Shown piece by piece: positions 21,596-35,066 of a stretch of 64,000 nt of DNA. The stretch spans positions 124,001 to 188,000 of the forward strand of contig NW_019029003.1 in assembly GCF_002105155.1 (NCBI RefSeq), given 5' to 3'. The notes beneath the pieces were generated by a model. It was not told where the DNA came from. It was given only the letters and a program-made list of their open reading frames with translations, and did not search any database. Position numbers and translations under genes: made by a program. Each line of letters starts with the position of its first letter. Within the stretch, counting starts at the first letter, position 1. Source of the DNA: Lobosporangium transversale. Taxonomy: Eukaryota; Mortierellomycota; Mortierellomycetes; Mortierellales; Mortierellaceae.

Positions 21596-24185
21596 AGTGT
21601 CGGTGCCAGATGCCCCTCCTGAGTATAGCGCCTCTTCCTATACAAAAAAGGGCCATACAGAGCCTCCAATGCCTTTTGGCATCAGTTTCGCGGAAGAGGA
21701 GATTGTGGTGGCAGATCAGGAGCCAGGGGCAACAGAGCTTGGTACTTCCACAGAAACCCTTGACTCAAATTATTTAGGGAAGCCAGTCGGATATCCGCCT
21801 GCTGTAGATGATCAGGAGGTGCCATCAACGCCACTGCTCCGACGACCACGGCCTTATGCGATAACGCCAGGAGAGAATACAGTAAGGATGGCTGTAGCTC
21901 CAGAAAGGTTTCAGTATGCTTCCCATGCCCACACCGATGCACCGCAGCATTCAGAAGTTCAACACCTAGATCACCCTACACCATATCCGCCAATGCCGGC
22001 ACCGATGGTAGGACAAGGATTAGACCCAGTTCATATGCCTATGCCTCGACCCTATATTCCTGACTACAACCAACACGAGTATGGTTCAGACCAGGGTCAT
22101 AGCCAGAGTGCAGGTCAGGCGCGCGAGTTACCTCGAAGCATGCCAAAGCCAGAGCTCTATCCGCCACAGATTATCACTGACCAGGAGCTGAATGACCGAT
22201 TACGCCTCGAGCAACTTAAGAAGGAGAATGAAGAGATGGGGCGCGAGCTTCTCCGCGGACAGGAGCGGAATCGACGACATACCATGATAATTCAAAATTT
22301 GGAATTGCAGGGCCAAGGGTACTCGCAGTTCTCTTCACTAGGCCCTCCTCTGGCAACCCATGGTAACACATCCGATGAATACCAGCATTTCCAGAGTCAG
22401 TATCCAGGCCATCCTGAGTACACAGCATACGCGCATCAACAGCAGCAACAACAACAACAACAACAGCAGCATCAGGAACAGCATCAGGAGCAGCAGAAAA
22501 TAGGCTTTATACCTCAGTTCCAACACCAACATCATCAGCAGCAGCCAGGCTTTCCACATCATCCTTCGAATCAACAATTATACCAGTCATACTGTTCTGG
22601 CTATGCTTCTGACCCTAATGCACCTTCGTTTAAAGGTTCCGTTATAAATGGTGGGCAAGATCAGCCTCTGGATCAAGCTGACTATTATACTTTTCAGTCA
22701 TATGGTGGCTATAGCAACCAAATAACGTCAGGAGCAATAGCTAACTGGCAACAGCAACCTGGATTTGTATATCAACAGCAACATCCATATCACCCAAGCC
22801 TCTCACCAGCTCAGCAGCAGCAGCAGTACGTACTCAGCCTGCAGCAACAACAACAGCAGTCTCCAACATACCAACACGACGGCTATGTAGATGGAGGGCC
22901 GCATCAAACTCATGCACATGTGGCGCATACAACGTCGTCCTATGTTAATGAAGATAACTTTGTTCCTACAATTTCTCCTTCAATTTCTCTTCCAACAACA
23001 ACAGCAGCAATAGCGGCATCGCCAATAACACCAGCGGCAACAATAGCAACGGCAACAATGCAGTTAATATCAACGATCCCTACGCCCACAAGCCATGATG
23101 AGCCCCTACCAAAGATATCAGCAAAGCTTACCCCTACAAGCCCTGACAAGCCTCTACCAAAGATACCAACAAAGTCTGCCTCCGCAAGCCTTGATGAACC
23201 TCTACGCGAAAACGATGCGAGTTCAGCAGATGTTTTGCCACAGATCAGAGCTAACCCTATCAAGGTCCCTATTCGGCGTGCTCCCCATGCTATCCTGACG
23301 GAAGAGCAATTGAAATTAGCAGCAGCAGCAGCAGCGGCCGAAGTAAATGAGGCTGAAGAGCAGACGGTGCCAGCGCAGGACCCCCCTTCCACATCCACAT
23401 CTACGTCCACTCCTGCGTTGAAAGTTGCCGCTGAAACACCTGAGCAACCGAGCGAGGATCCCGTGAAGGAGCATGAAGCACCCACTAATCATGGTGGAGA
23501 CATAGGGACCGGACCCACGAAGTGGAATCAAGAGCAGCATCATAAGGCGCAACAGGGCGCAACAGGATATAATAAAGAGGATGAAGAAGATGAAGAGGAG
23601 ACACTTCAACGCTCAGTAGGCAAAATACGCATCACTCCTCGTTCGACCCCAATTCGTACCATCCCAGCATTAATACCCAAACCAAATCAAGCCGCTAGCT
23701 CCGCTACAGCTTCTTCATTGGACTCAACGGCTACTTCAGTTCCTTCGCCTTCGCGATCACCAGCACCCACTTTATCATCTAATCAGCAATCTGTTAAAAG
23801 GATCAGCCAGGTTTTTGCACCCTTTCCTGGTCAGCGGCCCGCGCCCCGCGTAACACCCCGCCCTGCGCCGCGCCCCGCCATCGGGGGTATGGCTAAGGCT
23901 TCACAAGGCTCATTGTCAGTCGCTGATCAAACCGTCCTTGATACAACAAGCAGTAATGGTAACTCACAAACTGATAGCCAAGGATCTGATTCTCATCCTC
24001 CTGAGCCACCTAGCTCATCGCCACCAGTTCAGAATACACTGTTAGCTCGGTCACCCAGTAGCCCCACTAGCTCCTACTCGTCTGGGAGCTCACGACCAGC
24101 GGTGCCAAAGAAACCATTGGCACTTCGGAGCCCACGTAGCCCGACGACCGAACAGACGGTGGCAACAACAGTTGTAGCAGAATAG
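20152..24185 (+). CDS. Hypothetical 1309-residue protein, N-myristoylation-like start, coiled coil, PPxY and polyQ
   Basis: Two open frames that look separate join cleanly: exon 20152-21493 ends TCA G|GTAAAC and exon 21598-24185 starts AG|TG, giving 3930 nt in phase. The apparent stop of the first frame lies inside the intron. The start has a good context (GGGGCCATGG) and MGNSPS fits an N-myristoyltransferase site, so membrane attachment is likely. A Pro-rich stretch of about nine prolines precedes a helical region (about residues 165-330), then a highly charged coiled coil to about 425. After the junction PPEY (454-457) could bind WW domains; a Gln run lies near 727-750. The C-terminal third is Ser/Pro-rich with PxxP motifs (APRVTPRPAPRPA). 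No catalytic domain is seen; a scaffold role is inference. Confidence 0.7.
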
Positions 24186-24338
24186 ATGAAATAAAAGCGT
24201 GTCACATATTTTATCACGTGGAATTATTTATTTATTTGCTTGCTTTTTTTTTTTTTTTTTTTTTTTAGAAGACATTGGCTTGCTCCATTACTTTGATTCT
24301 TTTTTTTTCTCACTCTTGTTCATTGTGAATTCGGAACT

Positions 24339-24659
24339 ATGGACAGCGACGGCGAAGAAATCACGCTCACGATCAATAAGCAGTATGCGGAGAAGTATGA
24401 AACTTCCAAACGTAGCCAGGAGTTGTCCGCAAGTATGTATTTGCTTGGCTTGTAATTTTTTTCTCCTTTTCTTTTCTTTATTTATTTATTTATTTATTTT
24501 TTTTTCAATCTAACTGTGCTTGCATTTTTTTATTTTATTTTTCTTTACACTCATTCATTTTTTTCTTTCTTTTTCCTTTGTAAAATATTATTCGCTATAC
24601 TTAATCGATACTATCCTAAAATAATCCTTCTTTCCTTTTTCTTCCCTACTTTTTTTTTT

Positions 24660-24691
<32 letters not shown>

Positions 24692-26061
24692 TTATGTATA
24701 ATATCTTTTGACCAATGTGATTATTAACACGACCACCATCAACAGTCCGTGACAAGTACGGAGATTTGGAAGAAGAACGTCTCAGGTTGATTGCTGAACG
24801 CCAACATAAGTATGGCTACACCAAGAATGCAGAATATGACTATGATTCGTATGATTCTGAGGAAGACGAGGAGGAGGATGAGGATGGAGAGTTGATCACG
24901 CCCGAAGTAGATGGGCAGATTATGAAGACGATCGGATTGATCCGTGCTCAAGATCCCAAGATCTATGAGGCCACTTCTCATTTTTTTATCCCCTCAGAAA
25001 TGGAAAAGGCTCGTCAACAATGGAGAGAAAAACAGGCTTTGGAGAAGAAGACCAAGCCAATGAACTTGAAGGATTATCATCGCAAGGTCTTACTCGAGGA
25101 TGGAGGACATGTGAACGAGGAAGATGAGGTTCAAAAGCAGATTACTCAAAAGAAGACTAAAGACGAATCGGAGATGACACATGTAGAACAGCAGGAATAT
25201 TTGAAACAGGAGATGAAGAAGGCCTTCCTGGGCGATGATGATGATGACGCTGAGGATGAAGATACGGATTCATTTTTTACACAAAAGGCCAAAACCAAAG
25301 ATGAAGAAGAGGCAGAGGAGGAAGATTATAAACGGTTCTTGATCGAGAGTATGGGAAGAAATAAGTCAGGGGCTGGTGCTTTTCAGGACTGGAGAGAGTA
25401 TAAGAATGCCCCAGAGATGGACAAGGATGAGGCTTTCTTGATGGAGTAAGTATTCCTTGTTTTGTTTCTTGATATCTGTGTATAGATGTCAAGATCTTAA
25501 CCTCTAAAGCCCTGCGATTTCTAATTTTTTTTTTTTTTTTTTTTTTTCTTTCTTCTTTTTGATTATTAGTTATATCTTGAATCGTGGATGGATTGACAAG
25601 ACACAAAAAAAGACACCACACTACAAGGAAATTGTCCGAGAAGATGACCTGGATCAGTTGGAAAAGTCAGAAGATGAACTTGATGCTGCTGAGGAATTCG
25701 AATCTAAATACAATTTCCGATTTGAGGAGGCGTAAGTATTTCTTTTATTTTGTATACCTTTTTTTTTTTTTTTTCCCTTTATTAATCTCATTCTCATTGT
25801 ATATGGATTCATGTACACTTTTTAGTGAAGGAAATTCACTTATGGGCTACTCACGTACGATTGAGGACTCAGTTCGTAATAAGGATGACAAACGTAAACG
25901 TCAACGCAAGGCAGCCAAGGAACGTAAGAAGGCAGAGAAGGTCCGCCAGCTCGAGGAGCTTAAGCGCGCCAAGAATATGAAGAAGCAAGAGATCTTCAAT
26001 AAGTTGAAACAAATTCAAGAAATCACAGGCAACAAAAGTAAGCTTTTACACACACATACAC

Positions 26062-26095
<34 letters not shown>

Positions 26096-27498
26096 ACACA
26101 CATATATATGTGATTGTATGTATATTGTAATTATACTTTATCATTTTAGTGCTTCTTTGATACTTAAGTGTTTTTCTACTTTTTATTTTTTATTTTTTTA
26201 TTATTATCATTATCATAGCCGTCGGTTTTGATGAAATTGATCTGGAGACAGAATTCAACCCGGATGACTATGACCAAAAGATGGGAACTATGTTCGACGA
26301 CAAATACTATGAGGATGACGAAAATGTAAAGCCCGTCTTTGACGATGATATCGATACTGCAGAGTATGAGATGGAGGACGATGCTAATGAGAACAGCGGC
26401 AGTACTTCGGATGATGTTAATAATGACAATAATGACGATGGTCAAGCCGAAGGAGGAGAAGAGGAAGAGGAAGCCTATCCACCAGTATATGACGGAGAAG
26501 AAGAAGGAGAGGGATACGATGGCTATGAGGAGGAAAATTACTATGACGGTAACGATGGCTCTGGTGGATATGGCGATGAGGAGGATATTATAATGGATGC
26601 AGACTATCTTCCTGGGGGCGAGAACTATGGTAAAGCCACATCGAAGAAGAAGGAGACGAAGAAGGAGCGTGCTCAGCGTGAGAAGGAAGAGAAGAGACTG
26701 GCTAAGCAGGCAAAGGCAAACGGAGCCAAGGATCCGACGTCGATCAAAACTGCAGTGGCGGCGATCGAAGCTGCCAAGAGCATATTGGATGTAGAGAAAG
26801 AAAAGAAGGATTTCAACAAGTATCTGGAAGAGTATTATCAATTGGATTATGAGGACATGGTGGGTGATCTGCCGACAAGGTTCAAATACCATAAGGTCAA
26901 GCCTGCAAATTTCGGACTCACACCAGTCGAGATATTGTTAGCAGATGATAAGGATTTGAATGAGTTTGTCTCGCTCAAGAAGTTTGCGCCTTACAGACGG
27001 CCGGATCAACAGGAAGCAGATGTTCAAAAGTATTCAAAGAAGAATAGGGTTCAGATGTTTAGACATAAACTCAAGTCGCAGCTCAAAGATCAGGAGTTGG
27101 ATAAGACTTGGGATCCTGTCAAGAGGCGTAAGAAAGAACAAGAGAAGCGAGAGCGCGAGGAAAAGGAAAAGGAAAAGGAAAAGGAAAAGGAAAAGGAGCA
27201 GAAGACGACTTCCAAGGGAAAAGACTTGACTACTGATAATAACAACAGCAAAGATGGCAACAGTAGCAAGAAAGAAAGTAAGAAAAAGGATAAAGATAAC
27301 AAGCGCAAGGCTGGAGAGGAAGGACGAAAGGAGGATGAAGGGGAGAACGGCGACTCGTCACGAAAAAAGCATAAGACGGAAGGCATCAAAGTTAATGGCG
27401 ATAGCAGTGGGGATGTTGGTAATAAGGAGAAGAAAGAGAAGAAGGAAAAGAAGGACAAGAAAGAGAAGAAAGACAAAAAAGAGAAGAGCAAGCACTAG
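24339..27498 (+). CDS. KRI1: KRI1-like ribosome biogenesis factor
   Basis: Nucleolar protein that in yeast works with Krr1 in 40S subunit (18S rRNA) maturation. Five exons, 24339-24432, 24746-25445, 25570-25731, 25826-26037 and 26219-27498, total 2448 nt (815 residues). Family landmarks in order: ITLTINKQYAEKYE at the N-terminus, RDKYGDLEEE with an acidic stretch and ELITPEVDGQI, FLMDYILNRGWIDK spanning an intron, YSRTIEDSVRNKDDKRKRQR, GFDEIDLETEFNPDDYDQKM, and the C-terminal PTRFKYHKVKPANFGLTPVE with LADDKDLNEFVSLKKFAPYR. The tail is Lys/Glu-rich with repeated KEKEKEKEK, normal for the family. Intron 4 carries a TA/CA microsatellite. An A tract begins about 40 bp after the stop. Confidence 0.93.
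26049..26110. repeat. Compound CA/TA microsatellite in KRI1 intron 4
   Basis: Alternating CACACATACACA, (AT)n and CACACATACACACACAT blocks inside intron 26038-26218. Confidence 0.8.
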
Positions 27499-27744
27499 GA
27501 AGTAATCAAGAAGGGTGATAGAAACAAAAACCAAAAACCAAAAAAAAAAAAAAAAAAAAAAAAAACTGCATCTTCCCATTTCATTTCCATTGTACCATAA
27601 TAATGCATAGAAATTAAAAAAATAATAGAGTAAATAAATATAAAAAAAATAAAAATAAAAATAAAAACAACGAAATGCAGTTTGCATCTTTTATTACACG
27701 TTTTTGTACAAAGGTATACATAAAGCATCTTGACGCACTGTTTT
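27499..27744. other. Convergent 3' region between KRI1 and the TRP-like gene
   Basis: Contains a poly(A) tract (about 27540-27565) and AT-rich sequence with AAATAAA motifs near 27634-27660. No gene. Confidence 0.55.
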
Positions 27745-30365
27745 TCAAACTTCCTCATCATCAGATGAATATTGTGAGACAGCAGTCTTGTATGAAGCCT
27801 CGGTACGCACTGTGCCGATCGACGCATTACGATTCAAAAAGTTGTTGCTGCGTTCATACATATTATCGAGGTTGTGCGGATCGTTTGAGGGAGAGTTGGG
27901 GTCGCGATTTAACCAGTCCATGTCCAGATACTCCATCTTGACTCCACCAGAATGAATGGAGGTCTGGCGACTTAGATCACCACCAACAGATCCAGAGCCC
28001 AACTGAACGGAAGGCGAATGCAGCGGCGATTGTGCCAGGGGGCGACTAGAGAATGAGTTTTGTTTTGACATAGATACTCGGGGTTGAGATGATCCAGAAA
28101 AGGTACGCATCAGTGGAGATTCAGATGAGTATGGCTTCTCTGCTGTAGTCAAAGAGGTTTCCTTGACAGAGTTGGTCACAGGAGCTGAGACTCCCTTTAC
28201 TTCAGGGCTAGATATGGGTGATTGATGACTAGGGCCATGGTCGGTACTGGCGCCAGAAGTAGCAGCAGAGGTACTAGCAGTATTGGCAGCAGGAAGAGCA
28301 AGCATTGACTGTCGTGGTGTTCGATCTTCATCAAGATCCTGTTGTTGTTTCCGGTGATTGTTCTGAAGTTCAGAGTCTGTTTCCATGTCCGAGCCCTCAG
28401 CCACGGGTTCTAGCATATCGTACCGTTCCATAGACTGGGCATCTAAAGATAGTCGCTTTCCCTCACCTGTAGTTGTAGCACCAGTACTATAGCCATAGCC
28501 ATAACCATGGTTATGGTTATCGCCTTGGTGTTGTTGTTGCTTTAGCATCGACATCCGTCCTGAAAACGTCGAAGCCGTATCTCCTTCACTCATAATAGAA
28601 TCTGAATCATGCTCATGGTCACTGTGGAGACGTACCGATCGATCCGAAAACATGCGGCCCAAGATCTCGTGCATCCTTCCAGCACTAGCCGCCACCTGTG
28701 CCGTTGTTGGGCTCTCCTGGCTCTCCGTAGGACTTGAAGGAGCACCACCACTGCCGCTACCACTAGCAGTAGTACTCTGTTCATTTCCAGGTTTATTGTT
28801 ATTACCAGCACTACCGCTTAAAATACTGCTTCCAGCCAATGAACGGGCCTTGACAGGCGAAGGCGAAAACTCTTCATCTTGCGGCGTTGCTTGTACCTGA
28901 CCCCGAGCTTGTACTGATTGAGCTTGAATAGATGGAAGAAGCAAAGATGGTGCATCCATCGTCACAGTCTCTCCAGCGAGACCTGCTGATCCTAATCCTG
29001 TCCTTGCGGTTGTGACTGGGACTGAAGCTGTAGCTGAAGCCGGCACCGCCGCTGGGGCAGATGATGATACTGATGACGATACAGCTAGTACCCTGTCGCG
29101 CTCCTCGGATTTCTCGTCCTTCAGCGACTCCGCAATCGATTCGACATATTGCCCAGCCTCCTTGTGATACTGAACAGCCTTCTCAGGCCCCTTTGAAACT
29201 CTTAGGATTCCACCACCCTGGAGCAACAGAGGCGCGTCAATCGTAAGCGCTTCTGCAATGTTGTTTGTACTCTCAGCAGAATGGCGTGAGGGATAGAACT
29301 GACTAGCTGCGCTGCTCCCAGGTACTGGGGTCAGTATGGTGTTGCCTCCCGCAGCGTAAGAAGTCCTCCTTGAGCCTCGATCTGAGCCACCATGCTCTGA
29401 TGTGGCACCAATTGAATTTCGGTCACCCGCAAGATTTGATCCTCCAAGCCCCGAACTCACGCCTCTAGGTCTTGGATAGTTTAGTGTCTTGACAGATTCT
29501 GCAGTGCCTGATCCGTTTCTCTTTAGCCTTGCATTCGCTGTGATAGTTGCAGAGACAGTGGGCGAGCCAGATGCTTGATAGTTAGAATAACCACCGCCGG
29601 CGCCCACAGCTCCAGAGACAGTCGAGACTAAGCTTCCCGTCCTGGAGATCATGGCGGATGGATTCGCCACAAACAGATTCCGGCCTGTCTCATAGCCGCG
29701 GCCGTTCGCCCTAATGACCTGATAAATCCCCAACGGATTCAGTTCCCGAACCTGATCGCCTCCTGCTTGAGAACCAGTCTCATCCAATACAGAGCCGCCA
29801 CCGAAGCCAGTCGAAGACGGCTCCCCGGATACATGGTTTGGACGAGGCGGCCGCATGACTTCAAAAGCTTTGGGCTTTGAACCATCTGCAGACTTGGGTG
29901 CATTCCTTGATTGTCTTCCGAACCTGAACATTGCTCCCAAAGAGGAAGCAAATCCTGAAAACAAGCTCTTCTTGGGCACGTTATGTGACGCTTCGTTAAC
30001 CGCCGTGTTCTCTTGTCCTCCTTCCTTGCGTGGGTCGTAAAGATAAGGCCCATCACGCATGATATCGGACATTCTCCTGGTCCTAGGGTCCTGCTGTTGA
30101 TGAGACATTCTTTGGAAATTGGCATATGATTCTCTCTGAGGCAAGTGTCCACGGACACCTACAGGAGATGGTGATCGTCGGTTGCTACTGCCGAGTTTCG
30201 TCGATCCGGTAGCATCACTAGAGAGACCTTGGGAATGTGGACGAGAGGGTGGCGAGTTTGAGGGTCGAGAGCCTGATCCAACAGGTCCTGTCAGAGGAGT
30301 AAGGCTGCTGAGATGGGTTTCCAGCATGAGATCGTCCGCTGCCGAGCCACCATCTTCAGATCCTG

Positions 30366-30412
<47 letters not shown>

Positions 30413-33400
30413 GGCCCAAACCGAGACTGATGATGGTCCATCAGTCTTGACTGTCGATACCTTTCAGCAGGAGATCCATATCTCAATGTATCGTCATCAG
30501 AGTCATCAGGATGAAGCATCTGGTGCTGTGCAAGGCTGGTGGGGGGTGCATGTAACACATGCTGCATAGTTAGTCGTTGTGCTCTGCTACCAACATGGTT
30601 ATTGCTGCCTAAAGATGGATATGACAGGACTGTGAACCTTTTGTTTTTAGGATCCTGAACATCATGTCGATGACTGACAAGACCATTGCCAATACCTTCT
30701 CCTGCGCCTCCTCTCGTGAGTGGCCGTCCTGAGGCAAGTCCCCATGTTTGTTCAGGATCCTCGATGGGGTCATCAAAACTATAGGTCTTTGTAGGCCCTT
30801 TCCATGCTCCTGAACGCCGGATTTTGGAGAACATACAGACTTGAATTATATTCCAGAGCACGAGCGCAAACATGACAATAAATACTGCCAAATGTAGTGC
30901 CATTTGAATGTATGCAACCAACTGTCGTAGATCTGGGGATGCTTCCAAGTCATGAATATAAGCGATGGAGCAACCAGTGATGACGATCCGGATGATGCCC
31001 AAGAAGAGATGGAATTTGTTGTCACCAGATTGTGCATGGGGCCATTTAATGCCGATCATTAGTACATATCCAAGCTCGACGACCATTAGCACGACTACTT
31101 GCGCAACCCCGAATGATGAGAGCATTGTAATCGCCAACCCCCACAAGAACCGGACAAGCAAGGTGACTAAAAAGAAAAGGGTACCTTCCTGGACTAGAGT
31201 GTTGTAAAGGGTACCGTATTTAAGTAAAGTTGCTTGGTCGTCATAGAGAAGAAGTTCTGATGAGGCACGAAGGATCCTCCAAGCGAAGAATATAGTCAGG
31301 GCTACTGAAACAATAAGCAAACTAGCTGCTGATGAAATAGTTAACCCTACATTTCCAGATATTGTCAGCTGATACATTGCAGAGAGTGCTAATGGGGTAT
31401 AGAGCAATGACCAAACGCGGAGTAGGTTGCCTAGGGGATAGAATACAGAAATAAAGAAATATAGAATAGAGATAAATATATATATTAGGGTATTGCATAA
31501 CATTGCATGCATGCATGCACGGACACTTCAATTAAATGAGATTATCAATTCTTTTTTTTTTTTTTTTTTTTTTTTTCTTACCTACTACAAAGTTGAGAGC
31601 ATGATAAAGTGTCTTGCCACGCTGATGGTTTTCTTTGGCCATAATCCATGCTACACCTAAGAGTGCTGCTGAGATCAAGAGCGAACCTGCAGCTGCTAAT
31701 GCAGCATTGATGATTGTTCCGAGGAAGAGAGATGAGGGAAAGGCTCCAATGGCTGCTGCGTAGGCCTCCATACCGAATCTCGAGATGTTGTATTGAACAG
31801 AGACCCAAGTCTGGTTTGTAAATGCGTCTGTGATCGTTGGGATGACCAGCGATGCTGTTGAAGTCGAGGACGCGGGTGGACGGACTGGTGCCGTTCGCGA
31901 TGCTGGAGGTGTTGGTTTTGGCCCGCTTCCTTTTGAAGTCTGTTTAGTGCGAGAGGATGATGAGGAGCTTGTCGAGTCGGATGAGCTGGAGGAGGAGGAG
32001 GAGGAGGAGGAGGAAGAGATGGTTGAGCTGGTAGAGGTTGATGAAGTGCTTGATGATGGCTCTGGAGATGACTCAACATCTGTTGGAGAATCCATAGCTT
32101 TCTGCCGTTTCACCCTTGGTAGAGATTGAGTTGTTACTGGGAAGGCGGTTGGTTCAGGCGCAGGTGTTGCAACTATTGATGGCAAATAAATAGCTGATGT
32201 TACTCTTAATGCTGTTGGTCGAAGGATTGAAGCTGCTGCCTGTGTTGTCCCAATAGCCGGCAGGACTCCATTCAAATCAAATGACCGCTCTTCATCTCCT
32301 CCTTGTTGTAGTGGGTACAACTGACGCCTCTTTCGGAAAAGGTTTTTGCTGTTGATAGTATCGGTGCTGGTGGCGCTCAAGGTAAAGGTTTCGTTATTAT
32401 TGGTGTTTGTGCCGTTCCATCCAGGAGATTGTGATCCCTTGATGAGGTTGACGGATCCGGATCCTCCGTACTTCAGCACATCTGTTGCATTTGCTGGACC
32501 CTTTCCGGTTAATGTATCGGCGAATTCTAGAAAAGACCAATGAAAAAGGGATGTGAAAGTTGAATAGAAGGATGGGTAGTTGACTGAGAGTTGTCCTGTC
32601 ATCAACATGAACTGTGTATAGAAGATTATATCAAAGAATCCAGGAGTATGGACTGAGATGATTTCGGTAGGAAGACCATAAGAGGCCACGGCGCCCAAGA
32701 AGCCGTTCCCGACAGATGCTCTCATGATGGTCGCGGTTAGACTGATGGCTCCGGAGAGCACTGCAAGTGCCAAGGGTAAATAGCTTATGGCAGTGCTGAC
32801 CTCGGGCATCGTCTGTTCCAATAGTACTGCTACACATGCAATCGACTGGTTGTTACTGCCAATGATTTGAAGCGTTATCATCAGTTCTGCAAATGGAGCG
32901 GACTGAGAAATGTTGAAGCTCTACAATAAAAAATAAAATTCGTAGGGTACCGTGTCAAGTGATATTCGTGATATCATGGTCAACACTCAAACAAACAAAC
33001 AGCAACAACAACGACAAAAAAAAAAATAAAAAAAAAATAAAAAACTAGCCATACCGTTTGGATTGTGCCTTTGCCTGCAGCTGTTGGGCAACCTCCGATG
33101 ATCATGCCTCCATCAGCCATACATGCTGGACCTTCGCTTCTGTAAAGCTGAGTCCCCATGATGGTGGTTTGAATTGATGTTCTCCCTATCAGTCCAAAAG
33201 ACGCGTTGTTTTAGTTTGAATTTTTTATTAGAATCGGTCGGTCAAAGACGTTGAAGATGAATATAAATGATATAACAAGAGTATAGTAGTGAAAAGGGAA
33301 ACTTTAAAAAGTGCCTGCATGTTTTACTACACCAGAAAAAAAAAGGGGGGGGGAAGGGAGAGAAAGGGAAAGGGCGCTCCCCCTTTTTTTTTCTTCATCA

Positions 33401-34454
33401 ACGCTTGTGGTGTAAGGAAAATGCAAGAAGCGTAGCAGTGTTTGGTGGTACAATGATGCTCCTCCACAATAATATTAAAAAGATCATTGGCAAAGAGGTA
33501 ACGATTCAAATATCGAAGGAAACAACAAGTGGGTGTGGAGCGCCCAAAGCATTTTTGGACAGAGGAAATAAAAAAAAGAAAATAACGCCGCCTTTTCATA
33601 TTCATATTCCTCTGAATGATTTTTTTTTTTTTTTTTTTTTTTTTTGGCATGTTTGTGTTTTGATATGCAGGATACGGAACTATCGCTCGTAAGCAAATTG
33701 CAAGACCTTGCATGTCGCAAACAATTTTTTTCACTCCCTTTTCCAATTTTGCCACTTCTTTTTTCTTTCGTTCTTTTTTTTTTTGATCGAGAAATCGCTA
33801 TTTCTGAAAGTATTTCTATAAATAATGTCTACTGTCTAATACCGGAAGAAATCCATTTGGACACACAAAAAAAAAAAAAAAAAAAAAAAGGCGCAAATGA
33901 TCAAACGCTTTAACCAATTATTCATTCATTCCTTAGGATAATATCCCTCCCCCTCCCTTTGCAACCACTTCCAAATAAAACAACAATAATTGTTTGGCAT
34001 GTCTGTTAGTTTTTCTACCATTAGGTAGATATATTAAAAAGAAAGAAAAGGGAAGAAGGAAAAAAAATAAAATAAAATAAAATAAAAAAAAATAAAAAAT
34101 AAAAATGTGAATGTGAACATGAATATGAGCGCGTCATCGGTTGAGGGAAACCTTACATTGACTTGTTGCTTCTACTGAATAACCTTGAGCCCAATACGTG
34201 TCAGTGAATTGTCCTTCGAGCAAGAGACCGATCGAATTGTTGGTGTGGTCATAATGGGCTCTAGCCCTTTGGAGGGCAAAGATTGGGTTTGCGCCCGAGC
34301 AATCGACATAGGGCCATGCCTCGGTTGTTGGACAAAGCAGTAGTAGGTTGCAGAGGATGAGGACGAATAAAGAGGAAAGGAATCGAAAGAGTTGAAATCG
34401 AGGTTGACATGGACGGAATCGTAAGCCATTGAGGCTTCGTATTGACTCTGACAT
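27745..34454 (-). CDS. TRP-like / flavin-carrier (FLC)-type membrane protein
   Basis: Four minus-strand exons, 34157-34454, 33055-33185, 31582-32920 and 27745-31430, total 5454 nt (1817 residues) with all phases matching. Start MSESIRSLNG is chosen because it lies closest to the signal-like segment FLSSLFVLILCNLLLL; an upstream in-frame ATG at 34565 is the alternative. Next comes a Cys-containing lumenal region (YVDCSG, GPACMADGG, IIGGCP), several hydrophobic segments, a Ser run near residues 430-468, then a dense block of hydrophobic segments from about 560 to 820. The tail of about 1000 residues is Ser/Pro-rich, with 14-15 Ala near 930. The order (lumenal domain, TM bundle, long cytosolic tail) and sequence such as WSLLYTPLALSAMYQ fit fungal TRP-like/FLC proteins, which act in calcium signalling and wall integrity. 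Family assignment is moderate. Confidence 0.7.
30369..30411. repeat. Coding (GCT)n repeat, poly-Ala in the TRP-like protein
   Basis: Fourteen consecutive CAG/GCA units on the plus strand, read as an alanine run on the minus strand. Confidence 0.9.
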
Positions 34455-35030
34455 GGAATTATGTGTGATTACTGCGAGTGGAATGTGTGGCAACGGCAAG
34501 GGCAAAGAGAACTGTTGGAGACAAATGAGGGCTGTGATTGGGGGTTGTGGCGTAACGATCCTCAAATCGAAAGAGTTGAGAATTTAAAAGGATACAGGAT
34601 GGAAAAGAGTGAGGATGGAAGAGGATGAGGAGGAAAGAGTTCTATGTTGGTGGAAAGAGCAATGTGGATTTATCTGTTGCGAGAACTAGAAAGATATATA
34701 TATATATATATATAAAAGAAAAGAAAAGAAAAGAAGAGAAAAAAGAGCGCGAGTAAGTTGTGGCGGAGAGTGAGAGAGGAATTTGAGAGAGTGCAAGTGT
34801 AAGTTAAGTGCGAGTGTGAGTGTGAGTGTGAGTGAGGTGTGAGAAAGTGAGAATAAGGTACGCACACACAAAAAAAAAAAAAAAAAAAAAAAGATATTAA
34901 TACAAAAATATCATAAAATAAAAAAAAGGTGCTTGTTGATGGTTGATGAATGAGGATTAAATGATTTTGTTGAATGAAACAATTACATGTGAAGTAGGAA
35001 TGATCAAGGAATGAATGTCAAGAGAGCAAT

Positions 35031-35066
<36 letters not shown>

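Noticed and set aside
22940-23485. 181-codon minus-strand frame
   Set aside because: Antisense shadow of the 1309-residue protein's Ala/Thr/Pro-rich region.
26176-26892. 238-codon minus-strand hydrophobic frame that looks like a membrane protein
   Set aside because: It is antisense to KRI1's acidic exon; GAG/GAT-rich sense codons read as Leu and Ile in reverse.
30369-30411. Possible CRISPR-like or satellite array
   Set aside because: It is a simple codon repeat inside a coding exon. No CRISPR array is present, as expected for a eukaryote.
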